Below are positions 33,435 to 43,413 of a stretch of DNA of 64,000 bases, one piece after another; positions within the stretch are counted from its first letter, which is position 1; every line of letters starts with the position of its first letter. The translations under genes and the position numbers were made by a program. Under the pieces are notes generated by a model that was given only the letters and a program-made list of their open reading frames with translations, made no database searches and had not been told where the DNA came from. The stretch comes from Terrimesophilobacter sp038243605 (GTDB lineage: Bacteria; Actinomycetota; Actinomycetes; Actinomycetales; Microbacteriaceae), in the NCBI GenBank assembly GCA_038243605.1, contig JBBSQX010000008.1, forward strand, positions 1 to 64,000, given 5' to 3'.

Positions 33435-33779
33435 ATGGGCACGCTCACGTACGATTCCACCCTTGCCGCGGACTTCGAAGACCGCACTCTCGCGCACATA
33501 CAATTTGTGATCGGCGCGAAGCTACGCAGAGATGAGCCATTCTTTTTCACCTGGAAAGATGATGCCGCTAGCGGAGACGGTCGAAGCACGATTTGGGTGC
33601 ACCCAACTGTTCCTTTGGCTTTCAAGTTTGTCGGAAGCCGCGTTCCCACTATCAATCGTGAATGGATTGATATTTTGATGCTGTCAGCCAACTCTTCGGC
33701 GGGTCTCCATCTTCTGCCAGAACCGGTTCACACCGGTTCAGGCCGCGTCGTGAGCCATGACGAAGGACACGGCGCGTAA
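33435..33779 (+). CDS. DUF7882-like small protein, copy 2
   Basis: This 114-residue paralogue of the preceding gene has MGTLTYDSTLAADFEDRTL, then AHIQFVIGAKLRRDEPFFFTW, GRSTIWVHPTVPLAFKF and NREWIDILMLSANSSAGL. The two copies differ in the N- and C-terminal thirds, so the duplication is not recent. An upstream TTGACA (33415-33420) lies too near the ATG to be its -35 box. Function unknown. Confidence 0.85.
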   Translation: MGTLTYDSTLAADFEDRTLAHIQFVIGAKLRRDEPFFFTWKDDAASGDGRSTIWVHPTVPLAFKFVGSRVPTINREWIDILMLSANSSAGLHLLPEPVHTGSGRVVSHDEGHGA

Positions 33780-33818
33780 CAAGTGAAGCGCACGACAATT
33801 TTGTACTCGGTCCAGCGT

Positions 33819-34007
33819 TTACATCTGCCCCAGAGTGGTACTTAAGCTGAGCGTGATCGTTGCGGCCGCCGACGCGAGAATGCACCCGAACACGCCTGCC
33901 CCTGACGCCAAAAGGTGCCCTGAACTCATCCCAATTTTTGTCAACACGACTCCGCCCACCGTGACGAGCACAAGAAACACGAAATACAGCATTGATGCCG
34001 TCAACAT
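33819..34007 (-). CDS. Small two-span membrane protein, 62 residues
   Basis: Two hydrophobic helices (ASMLYFVFLVLVTVGGVVLT and LLASGAGVFGCILASAAATI) make up almost the entire protein. Its ATG overlaps the end of the gene at 34001-34282 by seven bases, suggesting coupled translation and a shared role. No family recognised. Confidence 0.6.
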   Translation of the reverse strand: MLTASMLYFVFLVLVTVGGVVLTKIGMSSGHLLASGAGVFGCILASAAATITLSLSTTLGQM

Positions 34008-34282
34008 GCTGCACTCGTTTGAATAGCGTCATGCTCAAGTGGGCCATGCTCTGGTGCGCCGTGCTCGACATCATCAAAGAAGTCCATCGCTTCTTTGAAC
34101 GTTTCAAAGTACTGGCAGAGCTCTGGGCGCTCATACACTCCCACCTCGTATGTTCCGCCGAGTTCCTCAATGAAGCCAACAATTCGGATGCCGCCCGAGT
34201 TTTTCCCTCCTCCGGCCACAACTTGCCATTCATGCTCGGTCAGCGGCCGGGCGATCAACGAAGGGTAGTTCTCTTTTAGCAT
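34001..34282 (-). CDS. Hypothetical soluble protein, about 93 residues
   Basis: The product has LIARPLTEHEWQVVAGGGKN, a beta-rich centre (GIRIVGFIEELGGTYEVGVYE) and a helical FKEAMDFFDDV, resembling a single small alpha/beta domain. ATG 34282 has GAGGGGG upstream at the right distance; a GTG at 34285 is less likely. It is followed by the overlapping small membrane gene. Function unknown. Confidence 0.65.
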   Translation of the reverse strand: MLKENYPSLIARPLTEHEWQVVAGGGKNSGGIRIVGFIEELGGTYEVGVYERPELCQYFETFKEAMDFFDDVEHGAPEHGPLEHDAIQTSAAC

Positions 34283-34352
34283 CACAAGTCCCCCTCACTT
34301 ACCGTGTGGAGCAATCACGCAAAAAGGTTGAAGCAAAAGCCTGAAGAGTAAC

Positions 34353-34517
34353 TCAGGCCCTGCGGCGGCCCGTGATATAGCTGAAAAGCCAGCCAATCAC
34401 CGAAACGATGAGAAGGACGAGCCCAATCCACAGCAGAATCTTGACGGCTTCAACAAAGCCACCGACGAAAAGCAAGATGATGGCGATAACAGCCAGAATA
34501 ATAAAAAGATTGCTCAT
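34353..34517 (-). CDS. Small membrane protein, 54 residues
   Basis: This short gene encodes MSNLFIILAVIAIILLFVGG followed by a second helix (ILLWIGLVLLIVSVIGWLFS) and a basic TGRRRA tail. Two-helix peptides of this form with a basic end are common in actinobacteria and often stress-induced, but uncharacterised. The frame, hydrophobic profile and positive tail support a real gene. Confidence 0.7.
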   Translation of the reverse strand: MSNLFIILAVIAIILLFVGGFVEAVKILLWIGLVLLIVSVIGWLFSYITGRRRA

Positions 34518-34657
34518 GATCTCGATCCGATCTGTAGTTCACGCATGTCGCAGGCCGCAAAACCAACCTGTGTCATCATTCACCCACAGTCACGAACCCG
34601 CGAACAAGGGCTTGTTTCTTTAGTCAAGTTCTGCTAAAAGAACACGTACCTGACAGC

Positions 34658-35995
34658 TCAAATGCCGAGCACGGCCCTCGCAATGAGGAAGTAAATCACG
34701 AGCCCAGTTGCATCCACAAACGTGCTGATGAACGGCGCTGAGACAATGGCCGGGTCGACACGAGCGGCCCCAGCGCCAAGGGGAATAGCGCCGCCGACCG
34801 CCGCTGCGAGCGTGCCGATTGCGGTGACCGTCAGCAACAAAACGAGAGCGATGTCTGGACCAACGAGCAACATCGCCGGCACAAAACCGATGACTCCGAG
34901 AGTGCCCCCGAGCATGAGCCCAACCCGCAGCTCTCGAAACAGCACGCGCATGATGTCGCGTGGCCGCACTTCGTCTGTAGCAAGTGATCGCGTAATCGTC
35001 GTCGCCGCCTGGGCACCGATATTTCCACCCGCACCAATCAACATCGGAATGAACAGTGCAAGGGAAAGAGATTGCTCAAGGGTCGCCTCGAACGCACCCT
35101 GCACAGCGACCGTGAGAGTGGATGCGCCCACGAGAACAAACAACCACACCACTCTGCTGCGCACCACCGCCAGGAGCCTCGCCGAAAGGTAAGGCTGGCG
35201 CAACGGCTCAGAACCACCAGTACGAGCGGCGTCTTCTGCTTCAGCCGCCGAGAGTATCGCCGCGGCGTCATCAAAGGTGAAAAGCCCAACGAGTCGGTTT
35301 TCGGAGTCCACAACAGCGGTGGCAATGACGTTTGCCTCGACCACCCTGCGAGCAGCAGATTCCTCTGGATCACTGACGGTGATCAACATCGGATCGTGCA
35401 TGAGATCTTCAACGAGAGCATCAGGTTCGGCCAACATGAGATCGCGAAGCTCAATCGCGCCCACGACAACACGGTTTCTTCCGGCGACCGGCAAAAAATA
35501 GATTGTTTCTGCCACCGCGCCCGTTTTGCGCACGTGAGCGAGAGCTTGCTTAGCCGTCATCGTCGCCAACACTTTGATGAACTCCGGTGTCATACGTCGG
35601 CCAACGCTACCGAGCGGATAGCCCATCAGTGTGGCCGTGAGATCATGCTCCTCTGGAGAAAGCCCGAGAAGAAGTTTCTTCGCCACGTTCGCGGGAAGCT
35701 CATCGAGCAAAGTGACGCGGTCATCCGGGTCAAGGTCCTCAATCAACTGACCCACTCGCTCGTCGCGCAACCCACCGAGCACATCGCGGGCGAGCCCAGG
35801 CTCAAGTGCTTCAAAGACCGCGAGCGCGCGGTCTTTGGGCAGCAGGCGAAACAACACAGCGCGGCGACGGGAATCGCTGCGCCCAAGAAGCGCAACAATC
35901 TCGTGAACACGAAGTTCGAGAAGCGCGTCGCGAAGAGCGGAGAGGTTGCCCGTGGGAATATCCTCCATGGCATCGAGCGTGTCTTGCTCCGCCAT
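34658..35995 (-). CDS. mgtE: Magnesium transporter MgtE
   Basis: The 445-residue protein has the MgtE order: an N-domain of helical repeats (AVLFRLLPKDRALAVFEAL, LIEDLDPDDRVTLLDELP), two CBS domains (about residues 135-250), the linker helix and five membrane spans. The pore signature FIPMLIGAGGNIGAQAATTI lies in the second span and has Asn-Ile-Gly where others have Asn-Ala-Gly. It imports Mg2+ and is gated by cytoplasmic Mg2+ on the CBS domains. The start has a GGGGAG ribosome site. It sits alone on the minus strand. Confidence 0.95.
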   Translation of the reverse strand: MAEQDTLDAMEDIPTGNLSALRDALLELRVHEIVALLGRSDSRRRAVLFRLLPKDRALAVFEALEPGLARDVLGGLRDERVGQLIEDLDPDDRVTLLDELPANVAKKLLLGLSPEEHDLTATLMGYPLGSVGRRMTPEFIKVLATMTAKQALAHVRKTGAVAETIYFLPVAGRNRVVVGAIELRDLMLAEPDALVEDLMHDPMLITVSDPEESAARRVVEANVIATAVVDSENRLVGLFTFDDAAAILSAAEAEDAARTGGSEPLRQPYLSARLLAVVRSRVVWLFVLVGASTLTVAVQGAFEATLEQSLSLALFIPMLIGAGGNIGAQAATTITRSLATDEVRPRDIMRVLFRELRVGLMLGGTLGVIGFVPAMLLVGPDIALVLLLTVTAIGTLAAAVGGAIPLGAGAARVDPAIVSAPFISTFVDATGLVIYFLIARAVLGI

Positions 35996-36083
35996 TGCGG
36001 TCTCCCCTCTTCTGTTCTGCTTCGCCGTTCAGCGTACTCGGCGCCCCGTACGCCTCCGAATCGCTCGGTAACGGCATCGTCAT

Positions 36084-37514
36084 CTAGGTACCAGAGTGCG
36101 CTTCAAGAAAGTCGTAGAGCTCGGTGTCATCTACCCCAGGAAAAGTGCCAGAAGGCAGCGGCGAGAGAATGTGCGCGTGCAGCTTCGCGCTGGCCCACGC
36201 CTTGCGGGACCAACGCGAGGTGAGATCCTCTGATGGGTTACGGCAGCAACTCGCATCCGGACACGTCGACGATTGTCGGTTCACCGTGTCGCGACCACGG
36301 AACCATTTTGCATCATTGAATGGCACGCCGAAGGTGATAGAAAACTCCTCAGCATGAGACGTGCCAATTTGAGTTGAACACCAGTAGGTACCCGTCTGCG
36401 TGTCCGTGTATTGGTAAAACTCTGTCGTTCGGTTTGTACGCTCGAACGCCAAACGGCCGCCCCAGTGGCGGCACACCATCTGGCCCTCAGTGGAGCCCGT
36501 GATATCGGTGGGTAGCCGAAGACCATCGTTCTCGTACCCCTTGTACAACGCGCCATCCTCGCCGACGCGCAAGAAGTGCACGGTCATGTCGAGCTGGCTG
36601 GTGGCCAAGTTCGTGAACCGCAGGGCCGCCGCTTCGTGGGTCACACCAAACGCATCACGAAAGTCTTCGATCGCGAGGTTTCGCTCAGCCTTCGCGCCCG
36701 TTAAGAAATCCACCGATTGCCGCAATGGCATGAGGCAGGCGGCCGCAAAATAGTTGATCTCAAGGCGTTGACGCAAAAACTCGGCATAGCTGTCGGGCTG
36801 ATGGTGGCCGAGCAACCGATGTGCAAGCGCTTGCAACGCCATCGAGCGCAACCCGTGACCACCAGGGATCGACGCCGGGGGAAGATAAATTCGTCCATTC
36901 TGAAGATCGGTGACTGACCTTGTTGAGTGCGGAAGGTCTGCCACGAAGAAGAGATCAAATCCGAGGTTCTTGGCCATGAGGCTCACGGAGCGGTGAGTGA
37001 GCGCCCCCGTTGAGTGCCCAACTTGACGCAATTGCTCTTGAGCGAGCTCTTCAATCTCTGGCATGAAATTATCTTGGGTGCGCATGAATTGGCGCAGCTC
37101 AGTGTTAGCGCGACGCGCCTCTTCTGGCGTGGCGATCGCTTCCTTCGCGCGGCGAGAAAGTTCACGGTGAAGGCCAACCAACGCTTCAAGGTTGTCCTCC
37201 GGCATCGTTCGGGAAGGCCGGATGCTCGGGAGCCCGAGGCCCGCATAAACGGCGCTGCGCTGCATCCGCTCCAACTCAATCTCCATCGCCGCTCTCGCCG
37301 TTGGCGGGCGCGAATCGAGAAGGTCTGCGGTGTCGATGCCGAGAGTCGACGCAATCGACTGCAAGAGCGACAGCCGAGGCTCACGTCGGCCGTTCTCCAT
37401 CAGCGAGAGCTGACTACCGGCAATTCCCACCTCAGAACCAAGTTGGTCGAGAGTGAGCCCCGCACCGGCTCTGAAGTATCTGATGCGCTGGCCCAGTGTC
37501 ACAAGATCGGTCAT
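36084..37514 (-). CDS. RamB-like regulator (HTH, IrrE-like peptidase domain, ScfR family)
   Basis: The 476-residue protein starts MTDLVTLGQRIRYFRAGAGL and has an XRE helix-turn-helix in the first 65 residues (TLDQLGSEVGIAGSQLSLME), an IrrE/ImmA-like domain with LQALAHRLLGHHQPDSYAEF, and a C-terminal part typical of the short-chain acyl-CoA-responsive ScfR family (RamB, PrpR). The IrrE-like site reads ALAHRLLGH instead of HExxH, so peptidase action is unlikely. It probably senses acetate or acyl-CoA status. It is divergent from pckG and likely controls it. The long frame up to 37844 runs into pckG and is not used; ATG 37514 has AAGGTGG upstream. Confidence 0.88.
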   Translation of the reverse strand: MTDLVTLGQRIRYFRAGAGLTLDQLGSEVGIAGSQLSLMENGRREPRLSLLQSIASTLGIDTADLLDSRPPTARAAMEIELERMQRSAVYAGLGLPSIRPSRTMPEDNLEALVGLHRELSRRAKEAIATPEEARRANTELRQFMRTQDNFMPEIEELAQEQLRQVGHSTGALTHRSVSLMAKNLGFDLFFVADLPHSTRSVTDLQNGRIYLPPASIPGGHGLRSMALQALAHRLLGHHQPDSYAEFLRQRLEINYFAAACLMPLRQSVDFLTGAKAERNLAIEDFRDAFGVTHEAAALRFTNLATSQLDMTVHFLRVGEDGALYKGYENDGLRLPTDITGSTEGQMVCRHWGGRLAFERTNRTTEFYQYTDTQTGTYWCSTQIGTSHAEEFSITFGVPFNDAKWFRGRDTVNRQSSTCPDASCCRNPSEDLTSRWSRKAWASAKLHAHILSPLPSGTFPGVDDTELYDFLEAHSGT

Positions 37515-37527
37515 AATTTCCACCTTA

Positions 37528-37569
37528 GTGAAACTTTTGGCGTTCTTTCTGCCACTTTCACCGCAAAAG
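37528..37569. promoter_or_regulatory. Nested inverted repeats between the RamB-like gene and pckG
   Basis: GTGAAACTTTTGGCG (37528-37542) faces TTTCACCGCAAAAG (37556-37569): GTGAAA pairs with TTTCAC and CTTTTG with CAAAAG. The half-sites resemble the RamB/PrpR motif core ACTTTGC. The pair sits between the two divergent genes, where a regulator could control both. Confidence 0.45.
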
Positions 37570-37623
37570 CTCCGGTTTATGACGCAATATGGAAGGAGAA
37601 GCGATTTCTTGAGGAGATTCACC

Positions 37624-39486
37624 ATGACGCTCACCGCCCCAGAACGTACCGACGGATCAGCTATTACTGGATCGCATGGAAGCGGCACGATGCCAGAGAA
37701 TGCGCCAGAGTCCGTCATTGAGTGGGTGAACTCGATTGCCGAGCTCACGAAACCTACTGCAATCCACTGGTGCGACGGTTCTTCGCAGGAGTACGACCGG
37801 CTCACACGCGAGATGATCGAAACGGGAACACTCACCCGCCTCAACTCTGAACACCGCCCCTACAGTTTTCTTGCGCGCAGCGACCCAAAAGATGTCGCAC
37901 GCGTTGAATCACGCACGTTCATATGCTCCGAGGAAGAGATAGACGCCGGCCCCACAAACAACTGGGTCGCCCCGGCCGAGATGCGCGAAACGCTCAATGG
38001 CCTTTTTGAGGGTTGCATGAGCGGGCGCACAATGTACGTCATCCCGTTCTCGATGGGTCCGCTTGGAAGCCAATTGTCAAAGCTCGGCGTGCAACTCACC
38101 GATTCGCCCTACGTGGTGGCGAGCATGACCCATATGACTCGCATGGGGGCGAAAGCGCTCGCGCTGATTAGTCCGAATACCGAGTGGGTTCCGGCCGTTC
38201 ACAGTGTTGGTGCGCCGTTGAGCGAAGGCGAAACGGATATCCCGTGGCCGTCGAATAAGACGAAGTACATCACTCACTTTCCAGAGACCCGCGAAATTTG
38301 GTCTTTCGGCTCGGCGTATGGCGGCAACGCGTTGCTGGCGAAGAAGTCGTTCGCGCTGCGCATCGCCTCGGTGATCGCCCGCGACGAAGGCTGGCTCGCC
38401 GAGCACATGCTCATTATCAAGCTGACGAACCCGCGTGGTCGCGTCTTCCACCTCGCTGCGGCGTTCCCCTCCGCGTGTGGCAAGACCAACCTTGCGATGC
38501 TTCGCCCCACTATCCCCGGCTGGAAGGTTGAGACCCTCGGCGACGATATCGCGTGGCTTCGCCCCGGCCCCGATGGCCGACTCCGCGCCATTAATCCTGA
38601 AGCCGGTTTCTTCGGTGTCGCACCAGGAACCAGCACGGAGACCAACGCGACCGCCATGGAGACGATCTGGGGCAACACGATCTTCACCAACGTGGCCTTA
38701 ACCGATGACGGCGATGTGTGGTGGGAAGGCATGACCGACACTCCCCCCGATCACCTTATCGATTGGCAGGGCAACGACTGGACTCCTGAATCCGGAGTTA
38801 AGGCCGCGCACCCGAACTCACGCTTCTGCGTTGCAGCAGACCAGGCACCGTCCATTGCCGACAGCTGGGATGACCCGAACGGTGTGGTCTTGGATGCCAT
38901 CATCTTCGGTGGTCGCCGCGCCACCAATGTTCCGCTCGTCGTTGAGGCCCGCGACTGGGAGCATGGCGTGTACATGGGTGCAACGATTTCGTCAGAACGC
39001 ACCGCGGCAGCTGAAGGAAAAGTTGGCGAGCTTCGCCGCGACCCCTTCGCGATGATGCCCTTCTGTGGCTACAACATGGCAGACCATTGGTCACACTGGC
39101 TCGATATGGGCGAAACGTTGCGCAAGAACGCGACCGTGCCTCGCATCTTCCAAGTGAACTGGTTCCGCAAGGGCGAAGACGGACGCTTCCTGTGGCCCGG
39201 ATTCGCGGAAAACGCCCGCGTTCTCGCCTGGATTCTCGACCGCGTTGATGCCCAGACTGGGGCGAAAGATACTCCGCTGGGTCTCGTTCCTCGTGACGGC
39301 GGAATTGATATCGCCGGACTCGGCATGGCAGAGAACGACTGGAACGAGCTGTTCTCCATCGACTCCGCCGCGTGGCTTGACGAGCTAGACGGTACTGAGA
39401 AGTTCTTGTCGACCTTCGGGGAGCGCCTCCCCGCGGCACTCCCCCGTCAGCTCGCAGACATCCGCGCCAGGCTCGAGAAGAACTAG
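37624..39486 (+). CDS. pckG: Phosphoenolpyruvate carboxykinase (GTP)
   Basis: This enzyme of about 620 residues converts oxaloacetate and GTP to PEP, CO2 and GDP in gluconeogenesis. The P-loop with the reactive Cys is FPSACGKTNLAM (near residue 283), the metal/PEP site lies in ETLGDDIAWL, and CGYNMADHWSHW with RIFQVNWFRK are GTP-PEPCK hallmarks. The start ATG 37624 follows GAGGAGATTCACC, a clear ribosome site; the frame to 37453 overlaps the regulatory region. It is divergently paired with a RamB-like regulator, fitting growth on acetate or amino acids. Confidence 0.97.
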   Translation: MTLTAPERTDGSAITGSHGSGTMPENAPESVIEWVNSIAELTKPTAIHWCDGSSQEYDRLTREMIETGTLTRLNSEHRPYSFLARSDPKDVARVESRTFICSEEEIDAGPTNNWVAPAEMRETLNGLFEGCMSGRTMYVIPFSMGPLGSQLSKLGVQLTDSPYVVASMTHMTRMGAKALALISPNTEWVPAVHSVGAPLSEGETDIPWPSNKTKYITHFPETREIWSFGSAYGGNALLAKKSFALRIASVIARDEGWLAEHMLIIKLTNPRGRVFHLAAAFPSACGKTNLAMLRPTIPGWKVETLGDDIAWLRPGPDGRLRAINPEAGFFGVAPGTSTETNATAMETIWGNTIFTNVALTDDGDVWWEGMTDTPPDHLIDWQGNDWTPESGVKAAHPNSRFCVAADQAPSIADSWDDPNGVVLDAIIFGGRRATNVPLVVEARDWEHGVYMGATISSERTAAAEGKVGELRRDPFAMMPFCGYNMADHWSHWLDMGETLRKNATVPRIFQVNWFRKGEDGRFLWPGFAENARVLAWILDRVDAQTGAKDTPLGLVPRDGGIDIAGLGMAENDWNELFSIDSAAWLDELDGTEKFLSTFGERLPAALPRQLADIRARLEKN

Positions 39487-39680
39487 CGCGCAACCCCAAC
39501 GTTTTCGACGCCATGCGCGTCTTAGTAGGTATGACAACCTTTTTGCCTGCTCTGCGGCAATCCTCGGTGCGCCCGCGCGCACTGACCGCAAGAATGGGGT
39601 CTGCGCGCGAAAGGGCGACTGTTCCTACTATGCCTGTGCCGACGAATTCGGCTCAGGAGAACGCGGCAAAGGAGAACGCG

Positions 39681-40221
39681 GTGGCGATGACCCCTGCTCC
39701 CGGGTGGGAGAAGGTGGTGACCGAGTTGGTTGCCGAGCGTGGTGCTGCCCTCGAACGGTACGCATTTCTTCTCTGTGGCAACACGGATGACGCCGCCGAC
39801 CTTGTGCAGGATGCTCTGGTGAAGACGTTCGGTCGGCTCCGTAACGGTTTCACAGTCTCGAGCGCTGAAGCGTACGTGCGCAAAGCAGTTCTCAATACGT
39901 ACCTCGACCGCGGGCGAAGGCGTTCGCTCTGGCGGCGCGTCGCCCACCTCGAGGTCATTCCAGAAGCACTCGATTCAGAGTCACCATTGAGCGATCTTCG
40001 TCTCGATATCGACAATCGTTTACGGGATTTGTCTCCGCGCGAGCGCGCCTGTGTTGTGCTCCGATATTACGAGGATCTGAAAGTCGATGACATCGCGGGG
40101 CAACTTGATATAAGTTCTGGAGCCGTTAAGCGCTACCTAAGCGATGCGCTGGCAAAACTCGCCGTCTCGCTTAGCGACGGCGACAGCCCCGATATCGGCG
40201 AGAAGAAAGGTGGGAACCCCA

Positions 40222-40232
<11 letters not shown>
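39681..40232 (+). CDS. ECF sigma factor, SigE-like subfamily
   Basis: The protein of about 183 residues has sigma region 2 (AALERYAFLLCGNTDDAADLVQDALVKTF), where NTDDAADLVQ recognises the -10 element, and region 4 (RERACVVLRYYEDLKVDDIAGQLD, then GAVKRYLSDALAKL). GTG 39681 is chosen because GGAG lies six bases upstream and homology begins near there. ATGs at 39630 and 39687 are alternatives. It is followed, with an 11-base overlap, by a membrane protein that may be its partner or anti-sigma. Confidence 0.9.
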
Positions 40233-41019
<787 letters not shown>

Positions 41020-41042
41020 CGAAACCTCTCGGTTAACCGCAT

Positions 41043-41074
41043 CGATCGCTGCCACATCGTTGGGGCAGCGATCG
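41043..41074. terminator. Putative bidirectional terminator
   Basis: CGATCGCTGCC and GGCAGCGATCG form an 11-base-pair stem with a ten-base loop between two convergent genes. There is no T-run, so efficiency as a rho-independent terminator is uncertain. Confidence 0.5.
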
Positions 41075-41094
41075 CGCGTTATCTAGGGAATGAC

Positions 41095-41640
41095 CTACTT
41101 CTTATTGAGGAGGTAGAGCAGTCCCGTCAGAGCCACCACGATAGCGAAAATGATGAGGATCACCGAATTGGTCAGCGCAACGACTGCGCCAACAAGCCCA
41201 ATGAAGTACAGCAGCGCCAGCAGAAAGACAAGGAACATCGCCCACTTCGCGAGGCCGCGCGCGACACCTTTTTGCATGATCACGATCGCGGCGATCAGCG
41301 TACCGACCACAACCAGGATGGCGACAATCAGACTCAACCCGCTGACTGGCGTACCAAATAATGGGGTCAAGGCCCACAGAAGGGTGCCGAGCGCTGCCGC
41401 CCATAGCCCCACTTTTCCGAGCACGTTGCCGCCCACTGCACCATTGGATCCGGTCTCACCCCAGGCAACGAGAAAGAATCCGATTGCCACAATGACGAGT
41501 CCAATAAGTGTCAACCACATCGCAGCGTCGCTGCTGCTCCCAGCAACAATCAGCGCGAGCAGCCACAGAATTCCACCGACCAGCAGCCCTCCACCTCCGA
41601 AGAGTCGCCAGTTGGCTGTATTTTTGTCAACATTTGACAT
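41095..41640 (-). CDS. Polytopic membrane protein, HdeD-like
   Basis: The 181-residue protein begins MSNVDKNTANWRLFGGGG and has six hydrophobic spans in pairs, including LLVGGILWLLALIVAGS, LTLIGLVIVAIGFFLVAW and SVILIIFAIVVALTGLLYLL. The repeated short hairpins recall HdeD/DUF308-type proteins, but I cannot confirm that family. ATG 41640 has GAAAGGGAAGG upstream; the frame to 41718 has no ribosome site. The pspA gene starts divergently 175 bases away, which may link both to membrane stress. Confidence 0.78.
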   Translation of the reverse strand: MSNVDKNTANWRLFGGGGLLVGGILWLLALIVAGSSSDAAMWLTLIGLVIVAIGFFLVAWGETGSNGAVGGNVLGKVGLWAAALGTLLWALTPLFGTPVSGLSLIVAILVVVGTLIAAIVIMQKGVARGLAKWAMFLVFLLALLYFIGLVGAVVALTNSVILIIFAIVVALTGLLYLLNKK

Positions 41641-41815
41641 TGTCGCTACCTTCCCTTTCGGAAAATGCGCCACAGCCGCGATGACCGTAACGCGCTCATT
41701 GTGGCAGCGACAAAGCATCCGTGTAAATGGGCTTAATCAAAATGCTCTAACGCACTCAGGCGATGCTCCACTACCTTTGGAGGAAGCTCTTGAGCCTTGA
41801 TGGAAGGAATACAGA

Positions 41816-42559
41816 ATGGTAAAGCAGTCAATTTTCGGCAGGATTGCTCAGTTGGCCAAAGCCAATATCAATGCGCTGTTGGATGCAGCAGAAGACCCCG
41901 CGATGATGCTCGATCAGATGGTGCGCGACTACTCGAGCAGCATTGCTGAGGCAGAAAGCGCCATTGCGCAGACCATCGGTAATCTGCGTCTTATTGAGCA
42001 GGACTACGCAGAAGATGTTGCGAATGCGCAGGATTGGGGCGGCAAAGCTCTCGCAGCAAGTCGCAAGGCCGACGAACTGCGCACGTCAGGTAACACAGCA
42101 GATGCCGACAAGTTCGACAATCTCGCAAAGGTTGCTCTTGGTCGCCAGCTGGCAGCAGAGAAAGAGGCCAAGGATGCCTCGCCGACCATTGCAAGCCAAA
42201 CCGAGGTCGTCGACAAGCTCAAGAAGGGCCTCGACGGCATGCGCGGAAAGCTCAACGAGCTTTCGTCGAAGCGCGATGAGCTGATCGCACGCGCGAAAAC
42301 CGCGAATGCGCAGAAGCAGGTTATGGATGCGATGAAGAGCATCGACATGCTTGACCCAACGAGCGAGATCGGTCGATTCGAAGAGAAGATTCGCCGTGAG
42401 GAGGCGAAAGTTCTTGGCCAGCAGGAGCTCGCCGCATCAAGCCTGGATGCCCAGTTCGAACAGCTCGCTGACACCGACAAAGAGATTGAGGTGGATGCGC
42501 GTCTCGCCGCGCTGAAGGCAGGCGGCGACCCACAAAAGGCCGTCACCTCAGGGGAATAG
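41816..42559 (+). CDS. pspA: PspA/IM30 family membrane-stress protein
   Basis: The 247-residue protein is nearly all coiled coil. It starts with MVKQSIFGRIAQLAKANINALL, followed by DAAEDPAMMLDQMVRDY, a PspA hallmark, and ends with an acidic QLADTDKEIEVDARLAAL. PspA polymers coat and repair damaged membranes. The ATG has GGAAGGAATACAG upstream. No pspBC partner genes are present here, as in other actinobacteria. Confidence 0.93.
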   Translation: MVKQSIFGRIAQLAKANINALLDAAEDPAMMLDQMVRDYSSSIAEAESAIAQTIGNLRLIEQDYAEDVANAQDWGGKALAASRKADELRTSGNTADADKFDNLAKVALGRQLAAEKEAKDASPTIASQTEVVDKLKKGLDGMRGKLNELSSKRDELIARAKTANAQKQVMDAMKSIDMLDPTSEIGRFEEKIRREEAKVLGQQELAASSLDAQFEQLADTDKEIEVDARLAALKAGGDPQKAVTSGE

Positions 42560-42569
42560 TTTCACAGCG

Positions 42570-43397
42570 ATGAGCCTGCACTTTCTTGTTGCAGCGCAGT
42601 GGCAGGGCTCTGGGTCAACCAGAGCCCTGCACCTTTGCGACGGTGCAACCGCAATCCTCGGTGATCTTCCGGTGTCAGAAACCACTGTCGTCGACATCCC
42701 TCTCGGGGCGGGCGAGAGTCTCGGCAGTGGTGTTCGCCGACTGAGCTCGATTCAGAGCGTGCGCGACCGCATAGCGGCTGCGCTTGCTGCGCGTACGGAT
42801 ACTGTCGTGACGATGGGCGGGGATTGCGGCATCGAGCTTGCGCCGGTGGCACACGCCCATTCAGCCCATCCGGACGATCTTGCACTCGTGTGGTTCGATG
42901 CGCACCCCGACGTCAATACCCCCGAGAGTTCGCCCTCTGGTGCGTTTCACGGAATGGTGTTGCGCTCCATCCTTGGGCAAGGGCCCGCATCACTCGCGCT
43001 CGAAAACCCCCTGCCAACCTCGAAGGTAGTTCTCGCTGGCACTCGTTCTCTTGATGACCCTGAGGCCCAATGGGTCGAAGACCAGGGCATGCGAATACTG
43101 TCGCCCTCCGAACTCAATGCCGACTCTCTCGTTGAGGCGATTCGCGCGACGGGAGCAACGTCGGTGTATCTGCACATTGATTTGGATGTGCTCGATCCGG
43201 CAGAGTTTGCCTCCCTCGACTTTCCGGAGCCATTTGGCGTGAGCCTCACAACTCTCCTTGAGTCCATTCGGGCGGTGATGGCACAATTCACTCTTGCCGG
43301 TGCCGGTATTTGTGAGTTCGCTCCCTCCACGCCGCAGACCGCCGCTGATGACCTTCCATCGATTCTGCGTATCGTCGGAGCATTGTCGACGCGCTGA
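42570..43397 (+). CDS. Arginase-family protein (ureohydrolase fold)
   Basis: The 275-residue protein keeps the binuclear Mn site motifs DAHPDVN (Asp-x-His-x-Asp) and HIDLDVLDP (Asp-x-Asp). The first metal-ligand motif, normally GGDHS, is VTMGGDCGIEL here, with Cys in place of His, as in an actinobacterial subgroup. Substrates may be arginine, agmatine, formiminoglutamate or others. TAGTTT (42557-42562) lies seven bases before the ATG, inside the end of pspA. Confidence 0.85.
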   Translation: MSLHFLVAAQWQGSGSTRALHLCDGATAILGDLPVSETTVVDIPLGAGESLGSGVRRLSSIQSVRDRIAAALAARTDTVVTMGGDCGIELAPVAHAHSAHPDDLALVWFDAHPDVNTPESSPSGAFHGMVLRSILGQGPASLALENPLPTSKVVLAGTRSLDDPEAQWVEDQGMRILSPSELNADSLVEAIRATGATSVYLHIDLDVLDPAEFASLDFPEPFGVSLTTLLESIRAVMAQFTLAGAGICEFAPSTPQTAADDLPSILRIVGALSTR

Positions 43398-43413
43398 CGC
43401 GCTGACGCGTTGA

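Noticed and set aside
35072..36223. 383-codon plus-strand ORF over mgtE
   Set aside because: Antisense shadow of mgtE; composition is Arg/His/Ser-rich without a domain.
36084..37844. 586-residue version of the RamB-like protein
   Set aside because: The extra 110 codons run through the divergent promoter and into pckG; ATG 37514 has a ribosome site and the family N-terminus.
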